Positions 46,611 to 53,675 of a DNA stretch of 64,000 bases are shown here, in pieces. Origin of the DNA: Streptomyces sp. NBC_01439 (lineage in GTDB: Bacteria > Actinomycetota > Actinomycetes > Streptomycetales > Streptomycetaceae). The notes beneath the pieces were generated by a model. It was not told the origin of the DNA and made no database searches. It saw only the letters and a list, made by a program, of their open reading frames with translations. Position 1 is the first letter of the stretch, and every line of letters starts with the position of its first letter. A program made the translations under genes and the position numbers. The DNA lies in contig NZ_CP109487.1 of NCBI RefSeq assembly GCF_036227605.1, forward strand, positions 4,166,001 through 4,230,000, read 5' to 3'.

Positions 46611-47354
46611 ATGCCCATGCTCACCGGACCCGACTACGTCGACGCCAACACCGCCGTACACCGGCTCACCCAGACCCGCAAGACCGAGCTTGTCGAGCTG
46701 CGCCGCCGCCTGTCCGATGCGTTCAGCCACGCCCGCACGTTCCGTGACCCGGACCTGACCGAAGAGGCCAACGCCCGCCGCCGCGCCGAGCTGGAGCGTG
46801 CGGCGCGCGAGCAGGCCGCCGCCGACCTCGACCGCATCGAGCGCGAGACCAGCACCGCCGCGGCCCTGGTGCGCACCGTCGCTGACAAGGCCGCGACGCC
46901 GGCGCGCGGCACGACCGAGCAGCTTCTCGCCGAGACCCGCCAGACCCGCGCATGGGATCGCGCCCGCTCCCTGCTCGACGCCGGCCGCACCGCTCAGGAA
47001 GTCATCAAGGGTGCTGACCTCGACACCCTGCACGCACTGCGCGCCGAGCTGCCGACCTACCTTGCCTCCCAGCACAGCAAGCCGCAGGGACTCGCCGGCG
47101 CCGAGTTCACCGAGCCCGACCCGGCCCGCATCCTGCACACCATCGACCGCGCCCGCCTCGACCACCTGCCCAAGGAACAGGCCGCGGCCCTGCGCGCCCG
47201 CCTCGACCTCGACGCCATCGAGCCCGGCCTGCGCGAAACCCTCGCCGGCCTTCGCCGAGAGGCCGACGGCACCGCGGACGCCAGCAACGGCCTACGCTCC
47301 GCCATCGCTGCCCGCCTCGCCGACCAGGCCGCCGCCCCGCCTACCGCCACGTAG
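46611..47354 (+). CDS. Coiled-coil element protein, unknown
   Basis: 247 residues; ATG at 46611. It is almost entirely charged helix (LVELRRRLSDAFSHARTFRD, EEANARRRAELERAAREQAA, LDRIERETSTAAALVRTVAD), with a less regular middle part (LHALRAELPTYLASQHSK) and a helical C-terminus. It is similar in build to the 234-residue protein three genes before, so both may have structural or scaffold-like roles. It is the last gene of the plus-strand block before the minus-strand regulator pair. Confidence 0.55.
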   Translation: MPMLTGPDYVDANTAVHRLTQTRKTELVELRRRLSDAFSHARTFRDPDLTEEANARRRAELERAAREQAAADLDRIERETSTAAALVRTVADKAATPARGTTEQLLAETRQTRAWDRARSLLDAGRTAQEVIKGADLDTLHALRAELPTYLASQHSKPQGLAGAEFTEPDPARILHTIDRARLDHLPKEQAAALRARLDLDAIEPGLRETLAGLRREADGTADASNGLRSAIAARLADQAAAPPTAT

Positions 47355-47428
47355 GCCACCATGACAGCGCCACGCGCCCCAGCACGGCACCCGCCGACCG
47401 GGGCGCCATCACATCCCGACGCAGCCGA

Positions 47429-47463
47429 GCCCCGCCGCTCCGAAGGGGGTGAAGTGGCGGGGC
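47429..47463 (-). terminator. Possible terminator behind the DUF397 gene
   Basis: GCCCCGCC and GGCGGGGC form an 8-pair stem with a 19-base loop; no U-run. The convergent 3' ends make it useful for both strands. Confidence 0.4.
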
Positions 47464-47494
47464 CTGGCCTGCCTGGCGCGCGTACGTCCGGTGG

Positions 47495-47704
47495 TCAGAC
47501 CTTGCCGAACTCTTCGGTCTTGACGCCTGCCACGAACGAGGCGAACGCGCCAACCGGGAAGCACAGCACCGGACCACTCAGGTTCTTGGAGTCACGGACG
47601 GGGACCACGCCGAGCGGGCCGGCGAGGTTGGTGGCGACCGACACGCAGGCGCCGCCGTTGTCGCTGTACGAGGACGTGAACCAGCGGGGGGTTTCGGTCG
47701 TCAC
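47495..47704 (-). CDS. DUF397 protein
   Basis: 69 residues from GTG 47704, which overlaps the stop of the upstream XRE gene. WFTSSYSDNGGACVSVATN near the N-terminus and VVPVRDSKNLSGPVLCFPVG with AFASFVAGV at the end are the DUF397 signature. DUF397 proteins pair with the adjacent XRE/DUF5753 regulator in Streptomyces (whiJ-like and abaA-like loci), where they modulate or antagonise its DNA binding. Here the pair sits inside a mobile element. Confidence 0.9.
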   Translation of the reverse strand: MTTETPRWFTSSYSDNGGACVSVATNLAGPLGVVPVRDSKNLSGPVLCFPVGAFASFVAGVKTEEFGKV

Positions 47705-48537
47705 GGGTTGCCCTTTCGTAACTGGCTGATCATGGCCACAGATGCCGCCTGAGACAGCGAGTCGGCCTGTAGCTGATGGTAGGCCGTCAGTATGGGCAGG
47801 ACGAACTTCCCGTCGCGCTCCAGGTGGCCCCGCTGGGCGGATTCGGCGTATGACATGAGCGAGCGGTCCGGCATGGTCAAGATGTAGAGCGGCAGGTTGA
47901 AGGGGCGCCGTGCCCCCATGGAGAACTCGGCCACGTGCAGAACAGTGTTCGGGAGCTCGGCAAACTCGACCAGCCGCGCCAACTGAGCGGCCCACACCTC
48001 GTGTTTCCCGATGGGCCGACGCAAGCAGCTTTCATCCAGGACCGCCAAGACGAGCGGCGGCGGATTGCGGACTAGTGCCGCTTGCCGCTCCGCAACAACC
48101 GCTATGCGCTCCTGTGCCTGCTCTGCGCTGATCGCTCCTCGCTTGACGGCACTATCTGCGAGGACTGCCGCGTACTCCGGAGTCTGTATCAGACCGGGGA
48201 TGACGCCTACTTCGTAGAGCCGGATTTCCGCCGCACGGCCCTCATGTCCTACGTACTCGGGGAAGCCTTCCAGTAGCGACCCGTGCCGAATCTGCCGCCC
48301 CTGGCTCTCGAACGTGTCGGCCGTATCTCCAGTACCAAACGCAAGGTCAGCACTGCGCGAAAACCGCAAGGTTGGAAGCTTGCGACCAGTTTCGACCGCT
48401 GAAATATGCGTGCTGGAGTATCCCATCTGTCCCGCGAGATCGTCTTGCGTCCAGCCGCGCGCTTCCCGTGACTTGCGTAAACGCGCCCCGAATGCAGCTT
48501 GAGGGCTGCCGTCCGGCTCCAACTCCTTGCGGTTCAA
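47701..48537 (-). CDS. XRE-family regulator with DUF5753 effector domain
   Basis: 278 residues from TTG 48537. The HTH is at residues ~14-68 (FGARLRKSREARGWTQDDLA, QMGYSSTHISAVETGRKLPT). The remaining ~190 residues are DUF5753 (LYEVGVIPGLIQTPEYAAVL, ERQAALVRNPPPLVLAVLDE, LRRPIG, YVESAQRG-like MSYAESAQRG). Together with the overlapping DUF397 gene this is the WhiJ-type regulatory pair common in Streptomyces. It is transcribed against the rest of the element's genes. Confidence 0.9.
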   Translation of the reverse strand: MNRKELEPDGSPQAAFGARLRKSREARGWTQDDLAGQMGYSSTHISAVETGRKLPTLRFSRSADLAFGTGDTADTFESQGRQIRHGSLLEGFPEYVGHEGRAAEIRLYEVGVIPGLIQTPEYAAVLADSAVKRGAISAEQAQERIAVVAERQAALVRNPPPLVLAVLDESCLRRPIGKHEVWAAQLARLVEFAELPNTVLHVAEFSMGARRPFNLPLYILTMPDRSLMSYAESAQRGHLERDGKFVLPILTAYHQLQADSLSQAASVAMISQLRKGNP

Positions 48538-48642
48538 GGGGGTTACCCAACCTTTCGTCCGGCCTTGACAGGTTGAAGGGGTCTCGACTCTAGGTCACGC
48601 TGGGCCGCCCTGGTAGTGGAACCGCTACGGAGAGGAGCGGCG

Positions 48643-48930
48643 GTGCCTGCGATGAAACTTCCCCTGTGCGTCCCGGTACGTCTCGCCCTCGCAGCGGGGG
48701 CCGCTGAAGTCCGCTTGCGGCAGCTCTTCCCCCGGATCATGTGGGCGCTCACGCCGTCCTCGCCCGAGCGTGACGAGCCGTTCGCCGAGATGCAACGCAT
48801 CGAGTCAGATCCCGAGTACCGGGCGCTGTTCCTCGCAGGGCTGGACGCTGCGATCGTCCAGAACGCGGAGGCCGCAGTCGATGAACTTCGGAACGCGATT
48901 CGCCCCGACACCGAGGAGCGGGCCGCATGA
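48643..48930 (+). CDS. Small element protein, unknown
   Basis: 95 residues from GTG 48643 (AGAGGAG upstream). LCVPVRLALAAGAAEVRLRQ and LFPRIMWALTPSSPERDEPF lead to helical DPEYRALFLAGLDAAIVQNA and EAAVDELRNAIR. There is no signal peptide or clear family. Four overlapping genes follow with ATGA/GTGA junctions, forming one operon. Confidence 0.55.
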   Translation: MPAMKLPLCVPVRLALAAGAAEVRLRQLFPRIMWALTPSSPERDEPFAEMQRIESDPEYRALFLAGLDAAIVQNAEAAVDELRNAIRPDTEERAA

Positions 48931-49154
48931 AGCGCAGGTCTCTGCGGCACGTCGTCCACTCGATTCGCCGCGCACCCGGTACGACGACCACGGTTGCCGC
49001 GAGCTGTCTCGTACCGGGCTGCAAGTGGGAGCACTCGCCGGCTACGTCAGCCGAGGAATGCGAGTTGGCGTGCATGGCACACACGGGCCGAACCCATCAC
49101 ATGCTGTTCGGCCGGACGTTCACGGACGTAGCCGTTGTGGAGCGTGCCCAGTGA
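48927..49154 (+). CDS. Small Cys/His-containing protein
   Basis: 75 residues; ATG at 48927 overlaps the previous stop. The pattern C-x4-C (SCLVPGC), then ECELACMAHTGRTHH, offers four Cys and three His for one zinc. It resembles short Streptomyces zinc-binding proteins in accessory operons with 'C..W......A.AHTG' text. The function is unknown. Confidence 0.55.
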   Translation: MKRRSLRHVVHSIRRAPGTTTTVAASCLVPGCKWEHSPATSAEECELACMAHTGRTHHMLFGRTFTDVAVVERAQ

Positions 49155-49276
49155 AGGACGACAACGAGCACCAGGGAGACGGACTGAGCCGGCGAAGCAT
49201 CGCGGCGGTTGTCCTCGGTACAGCCCTTTGGGTCGTCACGGTGGCCTACATCGTGGCTAAGGGGGTGGGCGCGTGA
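49151..49276 (+). CDS. Single-span small membrane protein
   Basis: 41 residues from GTG 49151 (overlaps the previous stop). Residues 1-15 are charged (KDDNEHQGDGLSRRS) and residues 16-38 are one membrane helix (IAAVVLGTALWVVTVAYIVA). The stop overlaps the next GTG. Its small size leaves some doubt, but the start and stop overlaps on both sides support it. Confidence 0.5.
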   Translation: MKDDNEHQGDGLSRRSIAAVVLGTALWVVTVAYIVAKGVGA

Positions 49277-49653
49277 TCTCGGCAGAGCAGCGACGAGCGG
49301 TTGAACGCGAGCTGCGGAAGGTTGACCGTGAACTGTCCGCGCGCAAGCCACCCCCGCCGGGCTCGGGCAGTGTGTCCAGCCGTCCCCGATTGACCGTCCG
49401 CATCGTGCCGTACTCGATCACGCGAACCGACCGGGGGAGCATCCGCGCAGTACCCGCGAACCCGAACCCGCCGCGCGTGATCCGGTCCGGCGGACAGGGC
49501 CCGCTGATTCACCGCAGTGCCGCAGAGATCACCCGCTTTCGTGCGCTCGGCTACTGGGGCGGGTTCGGAGTCGAGTTCCCGCCCTGCGAGTGCGCGCGGT
49601 GCCGCAAGAGTCCCGAGCGCACGGCAAAGATTGCCGAGAGGGAGTCTCTGTGA
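49273..49653 (+). CDS. Small element protein with Cys cluster
   Basis: 126 residues from GTG 49273. ISAEQRRAVERELRKVDREL is a short helix. A Pro/Arg-rich middle follows, then EFPPCECARCRKSPERTAKI with C-x-C-xx-C, a possible metal site. It is the last of four overlapping small genes and lies 89 bases before the nucleotidyltransferase gene. No family is recognised. Confidence 0.5.
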   Translation: MISAEQRRAVERELRKVDRELSARKPPPPGSGSVSSRPRLTVRIVPYSITRTDRGSIRAVPANPNPPRVIRSGGQGPLIHRSAAEITRFRALGYWGGFGVEFPPCECARCRKSPERTAKIAERESL

Positions 49654-49741
49654 CGATGCCCCCTCGCCCCTGCCCCGGCGCTGAAAGGATGCGCCCGACG
49701 AGTGCCACAGGGGCACCCTGTCAGCCGAAGGAGAACGGCAA

Positions 49742-50488
49742 ATGTCCTCAACCCTGGTGACGCAGGCTCTGATCTTGGCCGGTGGCCAAGCTACCCGCAT
49801 GCGCCCCTACACCGACGACGCGCCGAAAGCCATGGTGCCCGTGGCTGGTGCGCCCATCGTGGGCTATCAACTCGCGTGGCTCGCCCGGCACGGCGTCAAG
49901 TCCGTCACGATCAGCGGTGGCTACAAGCACGAGATGATTACTGACTACGCGGGCGACGGCTCACGCTTCGGCGTAGAGATTCAGTACGCCATTGAGGACG
50001 AGCCCCTTGGGCGGGGTGGCGGGCTCAAGTTCGGAGCGCGCCGGCTGGCCGACCCGGAAGCCCCGTTCTTCGTCCTCAATGGTGATGTGATCACCACGTT
50101 TTCACTCGCCGATCTCGCGCAGTACCACGCCGATCACGGTGGAGCCGTCACGGTCGCGCTCTCCCCGTACCGCTCCAACTGGGGAGTGGCCGAACTTGAC
50201 GGCGACCGTATCCGGGGCTTCGTTCAGTCGCCGGAACTTCCGTACTGGATCAATGCCGGGATCTACGTTTTCAATCCCGACGTGATCGGGCTGCTTCCCG
50301 ACAAGGGCGACCACGAAGACAGCACGTTTCCGCAACTGGCCAAGGATGGACGGTTGATCGGCTATCGGCTTTCGGGCTACTGGCGCGGGGTCGACACCGT
50401 GAAGGACGTCATCGAGGCATCCAAGGAAATCCGGGCGACCGGGGCCGTTCTGCCCCGGGAATTCCAAACGACAGACCCCAACACCTGA
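49742..50488 (+). CDS. NDP-sugar-type nucleotidyltransferase (cargo gene 1)
   Basis: 248 residues; ATG at 49742 after AAGGAGAA. The nucleotide-binding loop is LILAGGQATRMRPYTDDAPK near residue 10, where the Gly-rich signature and the PK(A)M Lys are kept. ISGGYKHEMI, YAIEDEPLGRGGGLKFGARR, FFVLNGDVITTF (metal Asp) and YWINAGIYVFNPDVIG are typical of sugar-1-phosphate nucleotidylyltransferases (glucose-1-phosphate or mannose-1-phosphate type). The C-terminal hexapeptide repeats of longer members are absent, so it is a stand-alone catalytic domain. It is followed 44 bases later by an unusual hydrolase gene. The substrate cannot be read from the sequence. Confidence 0.85.
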   Translation: MSSTLVTQALILAGGQATRMRPYTDDAPKAMVPVAGAPIVGYQLAWLARHGVKSVTISGGYKHEMITDYAGDGSRFGVEIQYAIEDEPLGRGGGLKFGARRLADPEAPFFVLNGDVITTFSLADLAQYHADHGGAVTVALSPYRSNWGVAELDGDRIRGFVQSPELPYWINAGIYVFNPDVIGLLPDKGDHEDSTFPQLAKDGRLIGYRLSGYWRGVDTVKDVIEASKEIRATGAVLPREFQTTDPNT

Positions 50489-50532
50489 GAGTTGGGCCAG
50501 CGTCGGCCCGCTGAGCCGAAGGGAGCGCCGCC

Positions 50533-51348
50533 GTGATCAACGCAAACGAGATCATAGGCACGCATCACGTTCTGTTCGTCACGTTCGACTCACTGCGCTA
50601 CGACGTAGCGCGGGCAACGGTCCACGCTGGCCGCACTCCGCACCTGGAGAAGGTGTTACCTGACGGGCTGTGGGAGGAACGGCGGACGCAGGGGTCTTTC
50701 ACGCTCCCCGCACATACGGCGTTCTTCTCCGGCTTCCTGCCCGTCCCCTCTGGCCCGAGCCGCCCGGGGCGCCTCCTCGCTTGCTACGCCATGCGAGGAA
50801 CCACCATCAAGCCCCGGACATACGTCTTTGACGCGCCGGACATCGTTACCGGCCTATCCGGCCTCGGGTACCGCACCGTGTGCATTGGCGGAGTCGGTTT
50901 CTTCTCCGGCCAGACCAAGCTAGGGCGCGTGCTGCCCGGACTCTTCCAAGAGAGCTACTGGAGTCCCGAGACAGGCACGGACTGCCCCGATTCCACGCGG
51001 CACCAAGTCGACCTTGCTCTCAAGGTGCTCGAAGAGCAGGAGCCGGGGCAGCGGCTCTTTCTGTTCCTCAACATCGCTGCTACGCACACCCCCCACCACG
51101 TCTACCTACCGGGCGAATCGGCGGACTCGTGGGAAAGCCAGTGCGCCGCACTCGCCTACGTAGACACACAGCTTGGACGTCTCTTCGAGGCCATGCCCGC
51201 CCGTGGCCCGTGGCTGGTGCTGATGTGCGCTGATCACGGTGAGGCGTTCGGGGAAGACGGCTACACCGGGCACGGAATCGCCCACCCATCCGTGTGGAGC
51301 GTCCCCTATGCGGAATCGCTGGTGCCCGGCGCCCCGTCCCACACCTGA
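50533..51348 (+). CDS. Alkaline-phosphatase-superfamily hydrolase, STM4013-like (cargo gene 2)
   Basis: 271 residues from GTG 50533 (GAAGGGAGC upstream). HHVLFVTFDSLRYDVARATV holds the metal Asp residues. GSFTLPAHTAFFSGFLP places a Thr nucleophile rather than the Cys/Ser-x-Pro-x-Arg of true sulfatases. NIAATHTPHHVYLPG and LMCADHGEAFGEDGYTGHGI carry the remaining metal Asp/His ligands. The text matches what I recall as the STM4013/SEN3800 hydrolase family, named from an uncharacterised Salmonella cluster. Codon 42 is TTA (50656-50658). The likely substrate is a phosphate mono- or diester; no target is known. Confidence 0.8.
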   Translation: MINANEIIGTHHVLFVTFDSLRYDVARATVHAGRTPHLEKVLPDGLWEERRTQGSFTLPAHTAFFSGFLPVPSGPSRPGRLLACYAMRGTTIKPRTYVFDAPDIVTGLSGLGYRTVCIGGVGFFSGQTKLGRVLPGLFQESYWSPETGTDCPDSTRHQVDLALKVLEEQEPGQRLFLFLNIAATHTPHHVYLPGESADSWESQCAALAYVDTQLGRLFEAMPARGPWLVLMCADHGEAFGEDGYTGHGIAHPSVWSVPYAESLVPGAPSHT

Positions 51349-51480
51349 ACTCCCACCCCTGCCGAGCCGGCGCCGCTCTGTTCCCTCCGCGGCAGCCCTC
51401 AGCAGGGGTTGGGGCAAGCCCCTGTCCGTTGCACGGGCAGGCTCGCAAGTTCCTCCACACCAACCCAAGGAGAATCGCGC

Positions 51481-51924
51481 ATGACCGCCTTAGCGAATGA
51501 CCTGCGGACCGGCCGTAGCCTGGTCGACGCCGCGCTGTTCGGCAGCATCGCCGAGTTCACCGTGACGCACTTCGGGTACGACCAGACCAAGGCCGAGCGT
51601 GCCACGGATCAGGCGCTCGCGTTCCTGGGAACGGTCGGCACGGCCACGGTCAAGATGGTGCCCTCGGACGACGTGGACGCCGCACTGCACGCCTTCATCC
51701 TGCACACCGCCGACTACCGCGATTTCTGCGAGAAGTTCGCTGGCCGCTTCCTGGAGCACAACCCGCGTCCCGGCGGCGGGGGCAGGGTCCTGGAGGAGGT
51801 ACAGGCCACGGCCCACGCGATGAAGGCCAAGGGCTTCATGGTCCTGGATGACCTGTGGACCGTGGACGGCGCGTCGGCCGCTCAGTGCGACTCGGACTGT
51901 GGCCGGGACTACCGGGCCGCCTGA
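51481..51924 (+). CDS. Small helical protein with WHAFIL-like region and Cys tail (cargo gene 3)
   Basis: 147 residues from ATG 51481 (AAGGAG nine bases upstream); codon 4 is TTA (51490-51492). The middle segment DVDAALHAFILHTADYRDFC, then EKFAGRFLEHNP, resembles the 'VD..WHAFIL.T..Y..FC...FGRFLHH.P' motif of glycine-rich-domain (DUF1399-like) proteins, with Ala in place of the Trp. The C-terminal 15 residues (AAQCDSDCGRDYRAA) look unlike the rest: two Cys spaced C-x3-C, followed by Gly-Arg-Asp-Tyr. This tail could be a modification or cleavage site, but nothing proves it. It sits between the hydrolase and the kinase and is surely part of the same unit. Confidence 0.65.
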   Translation: MTALANDLRTGRSLVDAALFGSIAEFTVTHFGYDQTKAERATDQALAFLGTVGTATVKMVPSDDVDAALHAFILHTADYRDFCEKFAGRFLEHNPRPGGGGRVLEEVQATAHAMKAKGFMVLDDLWTVDGASAAQCDSDCGRDYRAA

Positions 51925-52003
51925 CACCTGACGCCCCACATGTGAGACACGCGGAGCCGACTGCCGGGCCTGATGGTCGGCTCCGCCATTGGAGGAACAC
52001 CAC

Positions 52004-52855
52004 ATGACGACATCAACACCGCCGCGAGCCATCCCCGGCGGAGTGCTCAACGTGATCACCCCTCAATCACAGCGGCTCGTCATGAGCCGGCGAGGGTCAA
52101 CCGTCTGGCGCGTTGAGACCGAGGACCCCGAGACTGAGAAGACCGACGCCTACGCGGTCAAGGTGGGATTTCCGAGCGAGACGCACGCTCATACCGCCCT
52201 CGCCCCGAGCCGTGAGGCGTACATCCTGCGGACCATCCGCACGAACGTAATCCATGACGGAGAGTGGGCCGAAGGTACTTGGAGCGTGCAACCGTGGCAC
52301 TCGGGGCCGAGTCTCTACAGCAAGTGGGGACCACACCGAGCCCCCGGAAGCTCGGCGGTACCGAACTTCATGGACGCGCTCTCGTGCGCGGCTGCTCTCT
52401 CGGATCTGCACCGCGCAGGATGGGTACACGGGGACGTTCAGCCCGCGCATCTGATCATGAGCGAATCGGGGGCAACGCTGATTGATCTTGCGTTGGCCCG
52501 AGGGCGCACGGTGCCCGAGGGAGTCGACTTCCCCTATCGGGGCTGCCTGGTGCACTACGAAGCACCCGAGATTTCCCGCAGCGTTCTGGAGTCCGGTACC
52601 GCCGTACCGACGTGTGAGTCTGATGTCTACGCGCTCGGGGCCTCGCTGATGATCAGCGCGACCGGATGGCGTCACGTCGCCTACCCGGACGAGGCTCCGC
52701 GGGAGGTTCAGCGGCAAGCCATTGCCGACGGCCCACACCGCCCGGTCACGATTCCCGGGGAACTCGGCAAGCTGGTCAACGCAATGCTGATGCCCTCGCC
52801 GGCGGACCGGCCCACGGCTGCCGAAGTGTGTGACGCGCTCTGCCTCGCGCTCTGA
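52004..52855 (+). CDS. Protein-kinase-fold protein with altered catalytic loop (cargo gene 4)
   Basis: 283 residues from ATG 52004 (GGAGGAA upstream). Kinase signatures appear in order: Lys53 in DAYAVKVGF; alpha-C-like SREAYILRTIRT; the catalytic loop WVHGDVQPAHL (His142, Asp144, then Gln146 and His149 where HxDxKxxN kinases have Lys and Asn); the metal-binding motif LIDLALA (Asp161, DLA instead of DFG); APE (YEAPE, 187-189); and ESDVYALGASLM. The ATP Lys and both Asp residues remain. The Asn-to-His and Lys-to-Gln changes are unusual but recur, to my recollection, in other 'HGDVQP' kinases. Activity is plausible, and the target may be the small protein encoded upstream. A membrane segment is not seen. 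Confidence 0.8.
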   Translation: MTTSTPPRAIPGGVLNVITPQSQRLVMSRRGSTVWRVETEDPETEKTDAYAVKVGFPSETHAHTALAPSREAYILRTIRTNVIHDGEWAEGTWSVQPWHSGPSLYSKWGPHRAPGSSAVPNFMDALSCAAALSDLHRAGWVHGDVQPAHLIMSESGATLIDLALARGRTVPEGVDFPYRGCLVHYEAPEISRSVLESGTAVPTCESDVYALGASLMISATGWRHVAYPDEAPREVQRQAIADGPHRPVTIPGELGKLVNAMLMPSPADRPTAAEVCDALCLAL

Positions 52856-52916
52856 CCACTCGGACATGAACCACTTCTACCTCCCACCCCCACGGCGGGA
52901 GGTCGGGGCGGCTTGG

Positions 52917-53180
52917 CTATTCGGCCTGCACCACGAACGTGCCCTTGCCCCACTCGGTGACGACGAGCCCCCGTTCTCGGAGCACCTTCACCGCTCGGCG
53001 CGCAGTCATCCGCGCTACGCCGTGCGTCTGGCACAGCTCTGACTCGGACGGGATCGCATCACCAGGGCCGAGCTTCCCCGACTCAATATCGGCAACGAGA
53101 GCGTCCAGCACCCGCATGTACGGGGCGCGCGGTGCGTTCGGGTCGGTCGGGCTCTCAGGCATGGGGGAGAGCGTAGACAA
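52917..53180 (-). CDS. GntR-type winged-helix regulator (DNA-binding domain only)
   Basis: 87 residues from TTG 53180 (ATG 53162 would give 81). RVLDALVADIESGKLGPGDA, IPSESELCQTHGVARMTARR and VLRERGLVVTEWGKGTFVVQ are a complete GntR winged helix. No effector domain follows. Small GntR proteins repress replication/transfer genes in some actinobacterial elements (KorSA-type). Three tandem 17-base repeats lie directly upstream of the start and are likely its operators. Confidence 0.88.
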   Translation of the reverse strand: MSTLSPMPESPTDPNAPRAPYMRVLDALVADIESGKLGPGDAIPSESELCQTHGVARMTARRAVKVLRERGLVVTEWGKGTFVVQAE

Positions 53181-53197
53181 CGGGCCAAATCCGAGCG

Positions 53198-53248
53198 ACT
53201 TAGACAGGCAGACCAGTTAGATAGGTAGACGAGTTAGACGTGTTGGCT
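53198..53248. repeat. Three tandem 17-base repeats upstream of the GntR gene
   Basis: ACTTAGACAGGCAGACC (53198-53214), AGTTAGATAGGTAGACG (53215-53231) and AGTTAGACGTGTTGGCT (53232-53248) follow each other without spacing. The first two agree at 13 of 17 positions, and the third keeps the first eight. The region is AT-rich for this genome. Candidate GntR operator or iteron set. Confidence 0.7.
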
Positions 53249-53342
53249 TAGCGTGATGGGAGAAATGCAAAGCGCCCCGGAAGACCGCTGGTATCGGTCC
53301 GCCGGGGCTTCGTCACACAGCTAACGAGGAGCTGCACGACCC

Positions 53343-53675
53343 ATGGATCTTATCGCCCGGCTGTTCGCATGGACGCTGTCCGCTTTCATCCCCCGCCGAC
53401 CCGGACGGCACTCCGCCGCCTACCTCATCGAGCAGCCCGCCCCCGACTCCGCCGCTAACCCCTGGTCCCGCCCGTGGACCGGCCCGAGTGCCGCGCAGGT
53501 GCGTGCCGTCTTCCGCCCCGAGACCTCAGCGGAAAGCACGCTGCCCCTGTCCCCGATACAGCGGGAACGGCGGTGGGCTGCACAGTTCGCCGAGATCGGC
53601 ATCGACTACCCGTACAGCTACCCCGGGGCTCCGTTCGAAGCTCAGGCGTTCCACGGTGCCGCGGTCGCCGCGTGA
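53343..53675 (+). CDS. Small element protein, unknown
   Basis: 110 residues; ATG at 53343 after GAGGAG. A hydrophobic N-terminus (DLIARLFAWTLSAFIPRRPG) could be a membrane anchor. The C-terminal LPLSPIQRERRWAAQFAEIG and IDYPYSYPGAPFEAQA resemble short Streptomyces accessory proteins. It overlaps its right neighbour (GTGA). The function is unknown. Confidence 0.55.
   Translation: MDLIARLFAWTLSAFIPRRPGRHSAAYLIEQPAPDSAANPWSRPWTGPSAAQVRAVFRPETSAESTLPLSPIQRERRWAAQFAEIGIDYPYSYPGAPFEAQAFHGAAVAA

Noticed and set aside
47361..47729. 122-codon plus-strand frame opposite the DUF397 gene
   Set aside because: It lacks a ribosome-binding site, and its second half is the reverse strand of a well-recognised DUF397 gene that overlaps its XRE partner.
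50533..51348. Annotation of cargo gene 2 as a sulfatase
   Set aside because: The formylglycine motif (Cys/Ser-x-Pro-x-Arg) is missing; the nucleophile region reads GSFTLPAHT. Only the alkaline-phosphatase superfamily and STM4013-like resemblance are supported.
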